DNA from: Rapana venosa
Lineage: Eukaryota; Mollusca; Gastropoda; Neogastropoda; Muricidae
DNA: 64,000 bases
Direction of reading: 5' to 3'
Assembly: GCA_028751875.1 (NCBI GenBank)
Contig: CM054159.1
Location: 12,550,658-12,614,657, forward strand
The translations under genes and the position numbers were made by a program. This document shows positions 35,166 to 45,955 of this stretch, one piece after another. The notes under the pieces were generated by a model that saw nothing but the letters and a program-made list of their open reading frames with translations, was not told the origin of the DNA and ran no database searches. The number at the start of each line of letters is the position of its first letter. Within the stretch, counting starts at the first letter, position 1.

Positions 35166-36960
35166 CTTTTATATTTATTTTATTCTTTTATATCGAGGAT
35201 AATGGAATAAGCACTTATGTGCTTTTTTACATCCAGTCCCCGTGTGTATGCAGTTTTGTCAATTCTGTCATCTGTTCCCACCGGCACACAATGGCCTACT
35301 CTTACGAAAAGCGGAACAGGATTTAACGTGTGCGCAAGATGTTCTGAGTGCGTTCGCACACGGGGCCTCGGTTTATAGTCTCATCCGAAGGACTGTTGGG
35401 GAGAGTGGAGTCTGCACTGATGTTAACTCCAGAGAAAAATATCCCATCGAACCTGGGTCGTCAGATTGCCAGCGCAATGTCTAACCACTAGGCTATCCCG
35501 TTCCCGGGGTAAGGGTGGTGAATAGGGGTGATCATGTGAGAACATGATTAAAATACATTAGTTTTCAGGCCACAAAAAGAAATGTGTTTACAGAAGAAAT
35601 GTTACGTTTATATATTGTTCAAACTAAATCTTATGACAAATAGTTGCTTTTTTTTTTTTAACCTTTCAGTATGTGTTGAGTGTTTTGAAGAGAATTGTTT
35701 ATTGACAAGACCATTTTTAGGAAAACTAAAATCAACTTGTTTTACCCTGTTTTGGAATCGTGGAAATGAGACTTCAGCTTCCGTTTCTCTGCTTGTGAAT
35801 TTTTAGTTAACGTAAAAGGGTTTTTAAAGAAAGTACAAAAATGGAGAGAGAAAAAAAAGTGCAGTTGTAATAGTTAAATAATAATAAATAATAATAAATG
35901 GAATTTATATAGCGCTATATCTTGCAGAGACAAATCAAAGCGCTTGCACTCAACTCATTCTTACATAGTCATACAACCAGTGACAAGTAATAGTTCCATC
36001 AAGTCCAAATGTGCACACACACAACACACGCGCACACACACACACACACACACACAGAGGTCACACACCCTGGCAGGGCAATAGAATCTTGGCTGTTGAA
36101 GGCAGGGAAAAACTATGAGATGAGGCAGGAGAGGAAAATCTTAGGTTTGAAATAAATATGTCTTGAGACTGGATTTAAAAGTGTCATAAGAAGGCTTTTG
36201 GCGGAGAGAGAGAGGGGGAGATCATTCCACATCAATGGACCAGAAATTGAGAAAGAGCGACGGCCGATGGTGGATTGGTTGAATCTAGGTATTCGTAAGG
36301 ACAAGGTATCTGCAGCAGAGCGGAGAGAACGAGAAGGAATAGTTGTGGTCAGAGGTGTCCAACAGGTCAAGCAAAACCCAGGCGGTTCTCATTATCATGC
36401 TGGCTAAATCTTACAATAACTGTTTGATATGGGGAAAAAAAAAGATGCTGTTTGTTACATACATCATTATGCTACATTAAGATTTAGAATCTGAATTGTT
36501 TAAATGGTAAATCGATGGTCAGCATATTGAAAGTCCTTTTCAGAGGTAATGAACATATCCCCAAATATGGAATGCAGCTACCTTCGTGGTGGGTAAAAAC
36601 AGTTGCACACCTGAAATTTCGCCATTGGTGAACCGTGGAGCTCTAGCCGAGGAATGGAGGTTAAACAAAATTTTAAAGAAAAAAAGAGCTAGATATAATG
36701 AATATGAAATGCTTATCTGTATCGCGCCACCTGTTTGCCTGTGTGTCGTGTTTGTGTCAGTCTGTGTACTTTCACTTAAGAAGGGACTGAGTTTTATTCA
36801 AAGGGACGGCAGTAAAGATGTTCAAGTTGTTGTGTGTTTTTTTTCCAGGGGCAGCAGGAAATATGAAGACAGTGGTGCCGGTGACATAGAATCAAACCCA
36901 AGTTCACGGCGAGGGGTGAACTTGTCCCTGGAAAACAAGTACGCAGCTCTGCAGGATTGA
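23788..36960 (+). CDS. CDV3: CDV3 homologue, five coding exons, 240 aa
   Basis: Joined exons 23788-23976, 26051-26130, 28171-28295, 34610-34826 and 36849-36960 give 723 bases with one terminal stop. Introns are GT-AG with phases 0, 2, 1 and 2. Landmarks shared with vertebrate CDV3 are the N-terminal SLDDFFAKKDK followed by a Lys-rich segment (4-55), DDDEWEDFAEQKEVDYTGLR (64-83), an acidic stretch (91-111), SGPWN (117-121), KKYVPPAQR (151-159), FPTLG (189-193) and the C-terminal SLENKYAAL (230-238). The length is close to the roughly 258 aa of the human protein. CDV3 is a small, hydrophilic, mostly disordered phosphoprotein reported as cytoplasmic, and its molecular role is poorly known. There is no signal peptide, membrane segment or enzymatic domain. 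I chose the ATG at 23788 because its context is AAAAATGG and the family motif starts five residues later. The in-frame TTG upstream is not needed. Confidence 0.93.
23977..26050 (+). other. CDV3 intron 1
   Basis: A phase 0 intron of 2074 bases. It contains a SINE-A copy (24861-25135), (AT)n at about 25733-25745 and a (GT)n-rich patch at 25818-25900. No other gene is seen on either strand. Confidence 0.85.
24861..25135 (+). mobile_element. SINE-A, 5'-truncated, in CDV3 intron 1 (plus)
   Basis: Begins at 'caaaatccactctcctccta' inside the body. It has a small internal duplication (GTTAAATCCT twice at 24961-24980) and ends 'tcattatcctcgataaagag' plus A-rich sequence. Confidence 0.85.
26051..26130 (+). 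CDS. CDV3: CDV3 exon 2 (residues 64-90)
   Basis: The acceptor is TTCAATTCAG|GATGAT after a T-rich tract, and the donor is AAA|GTAAGT, a full consensus. It encodes the most conserved block of the family, with EQKEVDYTGLR. It is only 80 bases long, so single-exon gene finders may miss it. Confidence 0.93.
26501..27262. repeat. Possible inserted element flanked by direct repeats
   Basis: GTCCAGTACTCATTTACT at 26501 and GTCCAGTACTTATTTACT at 27244 are in the same orientation. Between them lie a 134-codon minus-strand open frame (26712-27116) that I do not recognise and, at 27090-27102, CAACAATGGCGGC, a YY1-like sequence. It may be a mobile element or a retroposed promoter fragment. The evidence is weak. 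Confidence 0.3.
27690..28035 (+). mobile_element. SINE-E-like element (plus)
   Basis: The head remnant 'aacaagtaaaccatgaggtt' plus B-box-like GGTTCAGTTCCCAGCC, then 'ctgaatgtcaagtcatttgg', correspond to 51345-51440. The middle is replaced by unrelated sequence. From 27926 the shared 'tgaagtcggaatgcaga' module occurs. Confidence 0.65.
28171..28295 (+). CDS. CDV3: CDV3 exon 3 (residues 90-131)
   Basis: The acceptor is ACACTACAG|G and the donor CCAG|GTACAG. It encodes a Glu-rich acidic stretch followed by SGPWNT, equivalent to the SGPWNK of vertebrate CDV3. Its donor opens the 6.3-kb intron that contains the large minisatellite. Confidence 0.9.
28848..29180 (-). mobile_element. SINE-A, complete, in CDV3 intron 3 (minus)
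   Basis: Tail 'atcaaggataatggaataag', full body, then a reversed tRNA head with GGTTCGATTCC and GGATAGCCTAGTGGTTAGA. A short direct repeat TGTAGAT (28824-28830 and 29173-29179) may be the target-site duplication. A G run (28408-28431) lies upstream in the same intron. Confidence 0.9.
29256..34590. repeat. 5.3-kb minisatellite in CDV3 intron 3, 37-bp unit
   Basis: About 140 head-to-tail copies of a 37-bp unit. In order it contains GTGAGTGTGTTACCCCCAG, TGTACCGCTAG and TGTTATA. Common variants are CCGCC/CCACC/CCGCT, GTGCTACC for GTGTTACC, and a doubled 'cccccagtgta' segment. The last about 600 bp (from about 33990) is a 40-bp variant with TATATAGATGAG and TTGCCCCCAG. No open frame is credible as protein. 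It fills most of the intron and ends about 20 bases from the exon 4 acceptor. Confidence 0.97.
34610..34826 (+). CDS. CDV3: CDV3 exon 4 (residues 132-204)
   Basis: The acceptor is CCTTCTCTTTCAG|TGG and the donor TG|GTAAGA. It encodes a Pro/Ala/Lys region with KKYVPPAQR and the FPTLG motif. The minisatellite ends about 20 bases upstream of the acceptor. GC content is clearly higher than in the flanking introns. Confidence 0.93.
35191..35506 (-). mobile_element. SINE-A, near-complete (minus)
   Basis: Preceded by (TTTTA)n-like sequence and 'atcgaggataatggaataag'. The body is close to the 46705 copy. The reversed head 'aacctgggtcgtcagattgc' has lost part of its B box, and the A box GGGATAGCCTAGTGGTTAGA is intact. 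Confidence 0.9.
35878..36410 (-). pseudogene. LINE 3' fragment: RT C-terminus plus 3' UTR (minus)
   Basis: The minus-strand frame 36370-36113 encodes a segment typical of the C-terminal end of L2/CR1/Rex-like LINE ORF2. It has TTIPSRSLRSAADTLSL, then IGRRSFSISGPLMWNDLPLS, then a hydrophobic tail. The match is by pattern: the usual form is an RS.D...L..PR motif, then G.R.F...GP.LWN.LP. Downstream on that strand is an (AC/GT)n patch, then AGCGCTATATAAATTCC and (ATT)n at 35878-35897, the LINE terminus. It is 5'-truncated and antisense to CDV3. Confidence 0.72.
36556..36665 (+). mobile_element. Stand-alone SINE 3' module (plus)
   Basis: 'atatggaatgcagctacctt', 'gtggtgggtaaaaacagttg', 'ctgaaatttcgccattggtg' and 'ggagctctagccgaggaatg' correspond to the module at 4068, 16408, 27926, 43085, 51612 and 57936. 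No tRNA head precedes it. Confidence 0.65.
36849..36960 (+). CDS. CDV3: CDV3 exon 5 (residues 204-240, stop)
   Basis: The acceptor is TTTTTTTTCCAG|GGG, and TGA lies at 36958-36960. The C-terminus NLSLENKYAALQD parallels the vertebrate end, where a similar LDNQYAVLE motif is found. Trp204 is split across the intron. Confidence 0.92.
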
Positions 36961-39900
36961 GCTTTCCACAGTGAAGCTGGTGTTGAAGTGCCAAGGTCAA
37001 GAGATGTCCCCCTCTCCTCCCCTCCCTCATCCCCTTTTTGCCCTTATCCTTCCATTACATCATTGAATCTTGTCATCCTTTTTTTTTTTTCTTCGCATGA
37101 ATTTTTTTCAGGTGTGTTTGAGTTATGAAGAATTGTAGTTGGTGGTTTTTTTAAAACAAATTTTATGATAATCATTTTTTAAGCTTTTAGTTTTTTTAGA
37201 AATTATTTTCATTAGTGTTGTGGGTGTTTTTTTCTTCTCTTCTCAATATGCTTTTTTGCAACAACAAAAACAACAAAAATTTTGAGGTTGTGTGTGTTTA
37301 AAGTAGAGTATTGAAAAGGCTGCAGATGTATTGTTACGGAGCTGAAACTGCAGCTAGTGCATTACCATCTGTGCAATTAGATGCGAGAAAATGAGGCAGT
37401 TTTATAGAAGATAGAAATCTTGTTTGAGAGCTGTGCTGTGTTGGTTGATATGAAAGAGAAATGGTTGTGACGTGAATGAGAGTGGTAGGTAGTGTGTGTG
37501 TGGTGTAGGTGGCTTTTTGTCAGAATGGGAATGCCTGCTGCCAAGAAGAGCTTGCCTGCCTAGGAAGAATGGTGGGGTGTAGTTCTAGTTCCTTACACAC
37601 ATGCAACAGTTTTAACTGCTGGAAAAGGGAGGGGGATGCCATCCCAAAGTAGGAGTAGAGACGTTTAAAAAGGGATTGAGGAGTTTCCATTTTGGAAATA
37701 TGAAAATTGGATGGTAGAAGGCGCTGATGTTGCCCTCTTGGTGACCAGTATTCAGTTACAGTGAATCGGTTGTTTTTTCCCTGGAAACTTGAATCTTGCA
37801 TTGCAACATTTATTTTTTTGTTTGTTTATGTCTTGGCAGTTTTTCTAATTTTCTTTTTTTTTCTTTTCTTCTTTTCTCTCCACTCCCCCCTCCCTTTCCT
37901 ATGTTGATATTATTAGATTGGAAAGTTTGCTTTATTTTATTATTTTACATTGTTTACGTCATGTTTATCTTTCTTATTGCATCTCTTCCCTCCAACTTCA
38001 TTTTATTCTTATCTCTTGTGCGTCATTCTCTCCCCTCTCACTCTCCATTGTCATCTCACCTGGCCTCTTCCTATTCCCAACTTCCCTCCCTTTCCTGTAT
38101 TTCTGGATGGCCTATCAGCTGGTAGACCTCTTCATGTTTTTTGTATGTGTGTTGTGTGTATGTATGTGAGAGTTTGTCTTTTTGATTCACAGCCTCTTTG
38201 TGTATGTTAAGCGCTGTGTGCATTCAACTCGGGATGTGTGTGCTTCTTACTCCTGTGTACGTTTGACAGTGTGTCTTTTTGATACAGTGGATGTGTGTGT
38301 GTGTGTAATTAGGTTGTTTTTGCGGATTTGCTGCCAAGATGTTTTGTGGATGTGTACAATGTTTCTTGTGCATCAGTGTGCCTCATTTTTTCTCATTGTT
38401 TAGGGATGAATGTTTTTTTTCTGCCTCCGTACAGAAGACTACTTGTGGGCTGCTAGACCTGTTCATGCGAGGATATTGAGCAAAGAGTCAACATTTCTGT
38501 TTCAATGTGACTATCTCTACAGCAGAAGACGAACATTGCCTGGTTTTTCTTTTTCTTTTTTTTATGTCATGGCATTTTAATCTTTGTGTATCATCAGTTG
38601 TTTATTGTGATGGTCTGTCTGTAGGATAAGAGAATGTTCAGACTCTGCCCTGATATGTCAGGGCTGGAAGCTATATGAATGAATGAGGAATGGACTCATG
38701 TTGTGCGAGTGAAAAATTGTCTGCGTTTTGTTGGTTGGTTGGTTTTTCTTTCAGGAATTGTATTTCTTGCGGATTTTTTGTCAGAAACTTGCAGAACAGA
38801 TTGGTATTTCGTGTTTCTCATTTCTGGAATTACTACTTTCTTGACTTTGGCTTGCTTTTTGTTTGGGTGTATGTTTAGGAGAGTAGCAGAACATGATTTC
38901 TGAGGTGGTTTCCCTATTCATTTTGTCTTGTTTCTTTAAAAAGTATTTTCTCCATGTTAAATTTGTAGAAGTTTGCTGTATTACTGGTAGCCAGTACGTT
39001 TTCACTTTTAATGAGACGAGAGGTATTTTCTGCTCTAGTTTGTGTAGAATTATTTGTTTGGTAATTCTTTCTAAAAAGGTGTATGACTTGCGTTAAAGCG
39101 TTGATGAAAGTGAAACAGCTTTTGTAAGGGGTATGTCGCCTCTTGTTACAAATGGACATTTTGATGGAGAGAGAAGTATTAAAACTGCAACAGTACAAAA
39201 TGTTTGATTTAAAGTTCTGAATGTCACCAGTACGTGTTTATTGTTCAACATTACAGTGTGCATGTAAGAATTGTCAGCATCAATAAATATAAATCTAATT
39301 TTCACAGAGAATTGAGGGGAGAAAATGTGTAAAGCATATATAACCTTGCCTTCCTCACTGTATGGTGACTGTATGCCATTTGAGTGCATAGATTGAACAT
39401 CTGGTTTTGAGTAATGGTTTTGTTTTGATGGGATTTTTAGTGGTGAAGTCTGTGATGAAAGGATGGTATTATAGTTCTGTGCATGAATGGCTAAGTGAAA
39501 GATAACAGTCACATAGTGTGTGTGTACAAACACTTGTGCAACATTACTAATTCACTAATGCCTGTCACAGCCATATTAAATATAATGGATAGTTGGTTAC
39601 TTATCAACTGACGTTTTTCTGTCTTGGCCCTACTTTTCTGCAGTTGTGAAAGACATTCAAATTATGAACAGAACACACATTTCTGAGGGATGATAGGGGT
39701 GCTAATTTGTTCACCCATTTCAAATCTGGGCCCCATGAATGGACTCTACTGTTGCTTTAATTTTAAAAAAAACGATGTGTATAAGTATGCAGTCCTTGAA
39801 ATGCAGTTATTTCTACTTTGTGCCCATAAATATCTTGGTATCAGTCTGGCCCCAGACCAAGAATGAAACATGCATAGCACAGAAATTGAATTCCAACTTC

Positions 39901-42380
39901 ATGGTTTAAAAATGGTAACGCCTCAGGGGTATGCCTTCAAATACTTGTAGAATTTTCAAGGGTTTTTACTTTATCTCAGTCACCCAGCAGACTGGAGGAT
40001 GCTCTCTGAATCTGACCCAGTGCTTCTCTCCTTTGGGTCCTCTGAGGAATTGTCTATAACTGCTACTCTAAAGGTGGGAGATGAGGGTTTTTTTCCCCAG
40101 ACTATTTTCCTCATAAAAATCTAACAGGAGTGTACAGGACAAAATCTGTAGTATCATGTGTCCAGCTTGGATGTATACAAAGTCATACATTCTGTTTCAT
40201 GGGCATTACATATGCACACACGGTGCATGTATACAGCACAGTCTTACACAGTCATACATGGTAACACACTCAAGAATCTGTGTTGATTCATATCCCAACT
40301 GTTTTTGATCAGCGAAAGCTCAAAGTCACTGAATTATGTGATCTCATTCTTCAATACCAGCATGGATGCGTCCTTATAGATGCGCACTGGTCATCACAAA
40401 ACAGCAATGATTATACCCTGTATGAAGTTTTGTCTGGATTTACATAGATAGGCGTGGGAGTGCTTGTGTGGAGAGTGTGTAAATAAAATAGGTTAACTTC
40501 TGAATCGAGTATGCCTGTTGGTAAATACTAAGGAGAGTTGTAGATTAAAACTCTGAATAGAATATGTGTACTGGGGAAGTTTGTGCATGGTGATTGTGAG
40601 ACAGGAAAAGAGCTAATATTCTACACCACATTCGTTCAGTCAGATCTTTAGCTTGAAATATGCATGTACCATTCAGTTTGTGTGGTTTGATAAGTGTAAC
40701 GATTGTGTTGTAAGAAGACATATACACTTTGAAATTGGCGCGTATTAGAATTTTTAAAAAAAGAAATCTGCTTGCTCTACATAAAATGATGTAAAAGCGT
40801 CCCTTATTCAGCCAATGCAAAGGACTGGGAGCGGGGGGGAAGTTCCCTGCCCAGTGTTGTAGTAGTTCTTGCCTGCTGTCAACTTCACGTGGAGTGTCTC
40901 CAGCCTGGAGGTGCAGTGTGTGGTGTCACAGTTGCTCTCTGATGGGCTGGAATGACTGTAGATGGGTTTGACAGTGGACAAGAATGACTACGAGAAGCTG
41001 CAGAACACACTGTTCCAGCTACCTGTATTTTTGTGGCACCAAGACTGGCAGCATCAGTTTCAGGTCTGAAGGAGACACCAGATGACTGGGAACAGATCCT
41101 TCGCTACTCATTCTATCTTGCTCACTTCCACATGTGCACACTCGTGCACGTTCTCTTCCTCTCGTTCTCACTCATACATGTGCACACACACACACGCACA
41201 CTTACTCTGTCTCTCACTCACACTCGCATATACTTGTGTGTGCGTGCACCACCAGGTCCATATGTAGCAGAATATCCAGGAGTTTGCGTGTGCGTTGTGA
41301 TGGAACCATTCATGGGAAAATTAATGACTGCATGTGTTTCAGAGTTTCGAAAAATTTTGTAGCGTTTTTCAGATAATCTGGTAAGGATAAAAATAGGATG
41401 TATGTTGATGCAAAGCAGCGATACCTTTGTGTGTGATGTTCAAAGTAATTCTTCCTACTGAAGGCTATGCTTTCATGATCTGTGAACTCATGTCTGTGTT
41501 TGTGAACTTATGTAACGTTACTCTTTGAATACTGGCATTTTGTTGGCAATGTTTGGTGGATGATGTTATGGTTAAATGTGGTATTACGGAGTGCTGTCAG
41601 TAACAAAGGCCTTGTCAGTTTTCTTCAGGTCCTTGAAACTAACCTTCAAGCAACAAGCATCGGTTCAATGATGAATGTGTTTTGTTGTAGATATATATAT
41701 ATATATACAGAATAACATTCTTTCAAAAGTGAATCATTTCTGACAAGCATTTGTAAATCATTGTAAATTTGTTATTTAGTGGATTTTTAGTGGGGAAATT
41801 TGCAAACAGCAGTATATAAAAATTATGCTTCAAACCACTATTCAAGCCTGAAATATATTGTCTGAAATGCTCTCAAAGGTATACTTTTTGACACTGAAAT
41901 CAAATGCAGCAAAAAATGCGTGTGTACAAAAAAATTGGGGGGGGGGGGGGGGGTGGGACATCTAAATGTGTAACAGACTTGCCTTTCAAATTTGGGGGGG
42001 GGGGGGGGGGGGCAGATTGTGAATAAATTTTAAAACGGTAACCTCATTTCTTTTTTTCATGGACAGTCAGTGAACTGAACATTAAAGCATCATTCAATAA
42101 TCAAGACTTCTTTTCCTGGCAATACAGAGACACTTTGTCATGCTGACTGTCATCTTTAGGACGGTGTGGATGTGTTGTGTGTGTGTGTTGCAATGTAATT
42201 GAAAAAAGAAATTGATGTGACTTGTGTGATGGGAGAACTATGTAATTAAAGGATGTGTTGAGGTCTTCAGTGGCTAGCTGAGGTGAAGAAGATTCATGGG
42301 CTCAACACGGGAGGGGGCTTGATATGATAAGTATGACTATTACTGCAACATCAAAATAAAAGGTTCTTCTTCACATTGAT
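36961..42380 (+). other. Probable CDV3 3' UTR
   Basis: About 5.4 kb follows the stop without any SINE, LINE or tandem array that I recognise, unlike every comparable stretch outside it. AATAAA occurs at 39282, 40482, 42022 and 42355. A TGTAAATA (PUF-type) site lies at 40478-40485. There are G runs at about 41937 and 41995. Open frames here, such as 37796-38125, are T-rich and unconvincing. Confidence 0.6.
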
Positions 42381-42390
42381 TGTGTGTTGG
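42355..42390 (+). terminator. Candidate distal poly(A) signal of CDV3
   Basis: AATAAA at 42355-42360 is followed within 15-30 bases by the GT-rich TTGATTGTGTGTTGG. This is the best signal-plus-downstream-element pair in the region. The earlier AATAAA at 39282 and 40482 may give shorter transcripts. Confidence 0.5.
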
Positions 42391-42762
42391 AAGCTGCTCA
42401 GGTTAGATTTGAATGAAGAGTGACTTAGTCTTGTCTGTAACTTCGGCTCTTTCTGTCTCGGCCTGTCTTGTCTGTTCCAGTGTCATTCTGCCTGTCTGCT
42501 GGGGACACTACTTAAATGACTTTAAACAGCATGAAAGAATTTCAATTGTCTTGAGTATGTTCGGATCTTTACGCCCCCCACCCCCCCAACCCCCTTAAAT
42601 ATCCCCCCCACACATACACACACACAAAGAAAACAAAACACAAAAAAGCTCACAGCAACCACATACATTCATACACAAGGTACTTAGGTTTTGCTGATAG
42701 ATTTGTTGGGAATTTATAAAGGTGCTTGCAGGAGTTAATTGTCTGCATCATGTTATACAGAA

Positions 42763-43195
42763 GTAGGGGGAAGGAGATAGCCTGGTGGTTAGAGCCTTGT
42801 GTTTGCGATCTGATGGCCCGAGATCGATCCCAGGTTTCAGCTACTACCAAGACACCTTTTCAAGGGGATTTTACCTTTGGAGTTAACATCAGTGCCGACT
42901 CCACTTCCCTGAAAGTCCTTTGGATGAGACTATAAACTAAAGTTCCAAGTGCAAATGCATGTAAAACATCTTGTGCACACATTAAGACCCGTTCTGCCTT
43001 TCGGAAGAGTAGGCCTTTGCGTGCAGGTGGGAATAAATGACAAGATTTAAAAAAATTTTTAAAGAGTGCATGCTGACAACCATCCCTTAGTTTGGGATGG
43101 GGGTGTGGGAATGGTCACATACGCAAGAATCTCACCATTGGCAAACCTCAAAGCCGTAGCCAAGGAACTAAAAGAAAGAAGATGGACAAAGAAAG
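42763..43195 (+). mobile_element. SINE-A with 3' module (plus)
   Basis: Head GGAGATAGCCTGGTGGTTAGA (A box) and 'gagatcgatcccaggtttca', body 'ggagttaacatcagtgccga', 'ctttggatgagactataaac' and 'aagagtaggcctttgcgtgc'. From about 43085 comes the shared module 'ggtcacatacgcaagaatct' to 'agccgtagccaaggaac'. Confidence 0.83.
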
Positions 43196-44225
43196 ACAGA
43201 CGTAGAAGAACTACTCACTACTGTAGCTGTAAAACAATGGTTCAGAGTTGGTTGGATGCATCGGTGATGCCTCGTTTAGTCGGATGCTGTCACACTCTGC
43301 ACACCGCTGGGTTTTTCACTTCATAGTTACTATGGGCATTATACAGACTTTGCTTTATGCTTTGGTCATCGTGCATGCCTGCGCAAAGTTTGAGGGGAGG
43401 GGACTGCTATTAATTACAAAGTGACTTGTTTTTAAAGTGTACAACCTTTAAGTGTGTGTGTGCACAGGCACGTGTTTGTATACATTTGAATTTGGTAAAA
43501 CTATTCATTGTAACTGGCTGCATGTGAAAGAGTAGGACAAATGAAAGTGCTTTGATTTGTTTTGGTTTCCATGTATTCCATTTATTATTATTATTATCAT
43601 TATTAAAGCAGAAAGTGCATTTTTCATTCATTGTGCAAGGAAGCTTAATTATCAAACAATGTGTCAAAGAAAGCACCCCCCCCCCCCCCAAAAAAAAAAA
43701 AAAAGGGTTGGGGGAGGAGGGTAGGGGGAGGCAGGGTTGTTGAATTCAAACAGACAATGATAAAATGAAACACAAAGAACCATAAACATACATTATTTTG
43801 TTCGTTGTTCAAGAAAAGTTTAATCATCAAAGTGTAGAGAGAAAAAAAACAATCAAAATTTTAATTATCAATGTGTAAGAGAAAAACAATCAAAATTGGC
43901 ATAAATTGATCCAGACAGTTAACCTGGCATTCCTCATCACATTTTTTAAAAAATCATACAAACATGAAGCAACTGATATCAGAATAAATAAACAAGTGTA
44001 CATGGAAATATCACTAAAATAAAACTGAAGATTTTGACAATGTCCTACCTAGCATGGTTCCCTGTCAAAATCTACAATAATGTTCATCACCATAGCACTC
44101 CCTATGTAAGAGAGTTAGAATCTATAAAAAAAAATTAAAAAATTTTCATCAATGACCATTATCATCCAGACATGAAAAAAGAAAAAGACTTACAACTCAC
44201 TCTGATCTATCTAGATGTGGATGAA
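43196..44225. other. Intergenic, nothing recognised
   Basis: Contains (ATT)n at 43579-43604 and a C/A run with a G-rich patch at about 43676-43735. No gene is seen. Confidence 0.5.
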
Positions 44226-44560
44226 GAAGAACCTAGTCCTATGACAACATGTGGGACAGGATAGCCTTCTTGTTGTGCGTTCCCCAGCTTTACACCCTGG
44301 GGGTCACCCAGAACATGCACTCTGCCTCACTCATCATCCCACCTGGGAATCTCTGTGAGATAGGAAGTACACACTGGATGAGAAGTTTGCGTGTATGACT
44401 CTTTTTCAAGCACCTCGCCATATAGGCAGCCATACTCCGACTTCAGAGGAACAGGATAGCCTTGAGTTGAGGTTAGAGCGTTGTGTGTTGCCCTCGTGAT
44501 CTGACAGCCTGGGCTCAAGCTGAGGTTGAGCCATGACCAAGAGTTCCATGGATTTAGAAA
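44226..44560. repeat. Dispersed repeat family G, copy 1, plus degenerate SINE head
   Basis: 44265-44440 shares ordered blocks with 49186-49480: 'acaccctgggggtcacccag', 'ctctgtgagataggaagtac', 'ggatgagaagt' and 'cgccatataggcagc'. At 44450-44540 a SINE-A-like head ('acaggatagccttgag', 'ggttagagcgttg', 'ctgacagcctgggctcaag') follows. Confidence 0.55.
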
Positions 44561-45003
44561 ACACAAGAGTACATTTTCTTCTTTCTGCCTGTATTTGTAA
44601 GAAAAACATGAAAAAAACCCAACCCCAACCCCCACCCATAAAGGTAAACACATTTAGGGGACATACAAATAAATGTTGTTATCAATCTTTAATATGAATA
44701 CATCTTGGTGGTTTGAATAAGACCCTTGTTCAGTTTGAGCACATATTGTAAGTTAATAAAAATAGCACTATGAGCTCTACCATTTTCAACAAAACCACAC
44801 AGAACTGCTCAGAGGCAGTTGCAGCTATTTAAGTTCAGTTTGAGCACATACTGCAAAGTGTACATTTCATTCTAGAAGGCTTGCTTTTAGTATACATAGG
44901 TAATACAGCCTTTTCATGAACAGGTTGTCTTTGCTGAAGACGAAATGTCCTAAATAACACATACAATAAAATTTTAAAAAGCAACAACAGATGCATGACT
45001 TTG
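44561..45003. other. Intergenic, nothing recognised
   Basis: AT-rich, with a weak internal duplication ('cagtttgagcacatat' at 44730 and 44838). No gene is seen. Confidence 0.45.
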
Positions 45004-45302
45004 CTTATATATAAAAGTAAAAAGGTAAAGGTGTCCCATAACCTATGTGGTTGTAGGGAAGCGAGGCATCAGAGATCTCAGCTTCCCTAAGGGCCAGCAT
45101 ATTGAGGGCGGCACTCATCTCCTCTCCCTCGCTACTTTACCTTCCCTGACCCTTAAGAGGCAGGTACCCATTTACAGCTGGGTGAACTGGGGGACTGTAC
45201 TGGAGCCAAGGCACGTAAACAGTCACCCATCCAACTGGTAAACACACTTAACCTTGGCTGGGGGAAAGCGAGTGCTCCGACCACTGAGCTATCCTGTCCC
45301 CT
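45004..45302 (-). mobile_element. SINE-B (minus)
   Basis: The minus-strand head is GGGACAGGATAGCTCAGTGG, then 'cggagcactcgctttccccc', with part of the 5S-like block ('ggttaagtgtg', 'ccagttggatgggtgactgt'). The body has 'cccagttcacccagctgtaa', and the tail carries TTTACC units (GGTAAA on the plus strand at 45020). It lacks about 20 bases of the 5S-like block compared with the 57563 copy. Confidence 0.85.
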
Positions 45303-45625
45303 CTGCTAATGTACAGATATATAAGAACAATTCTATCCACTGGCATTTTACTATTGTTCCAGAATTGATGTTCAGCTGAAGACTAGAAGTCCTAGATACC
45401 ACATACATTTAAAGCAGAAAAAAAAAAGTAAATGGAAAAAACAAAACCCCTCCAGCAATAGAACACATGACTTTGCCAATATAATAATAGACATGAGGGG
45501 TGGGGGGGGGGGTGGGGGAGTTCAGCAGAGTTTAGTTATTCTCACCAGTTATCACTTCAGTACATAGTGTTGAGGTAGGTAAACGCAGAGAGAGAGAGAA
45601 TCTTTTATTCTTTTTCTTTTGTTTC
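45303..45625. other. Intergenic, nothing recognised
   Basis: No gene is seen. There is a G-rich patch at 45496-45519 and short GA repeats at 45587-45600. Confidence 0.45.
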
Positions 45626-45955
45626 AAGGATAATGGAATAAGCACTCATGTGCTTTTCTTTTTTTTTACATCCAGTCCCCATGTGAATGCATTTTGTAAA
45701 TTTTGTCATCTGTTTCAACTGGCACACAATGGTCTACTCTTCCAAAAAGCAGAACAGGTTTCAACATGTGCGCAAGATGTTCTGTGTGCGTTTGCACATG
45801 GGACCTTGGTTTATAGTCTGACCAAAAGGACTTTTTGGGGGAGTGGAGTCGGTACTGATGTTAACTCCAGAGGAAAATTCCTCTTGAATGAGATTTGAAC
45901 CCGAGTCAGCAGATCACGAGTGCATCACTCTGACCACCAGGCTATCCTGTCCCCC
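45626..45955 (-). mobile_element. SINE-A, complete (minus)
   Basis: Tail 'tcaaggataatggaataagc', body with many transitions (for example 'gcagaacaggtttcaacatg'), and a reversed head with 'tttgaacccgagtcagcaga' and GGATAGCCTGGTGGTCAGAG. It is more diverged than the 46705 copy, so older. Confidence 0.88.

Larger units (their letters stand above)
34827..36848 (+). other. CDV3 intron 4
   Basis: A phase 2 intron of 2022 bases. It carries a minus SINE-A, a minus LINE RT C-terminal fragment and a stand-alone copy of the SINE 3' module. No additional exon is seen. Confidence 0.85.

Noticed and set aside
37796..38210. Hydrophobic ORFs downstream of CDV3
   Set aside because: T-rich 3' UTR sequence gives Phe/Leu/Ser-rich frames in all three phases; no start context or conserved motif.
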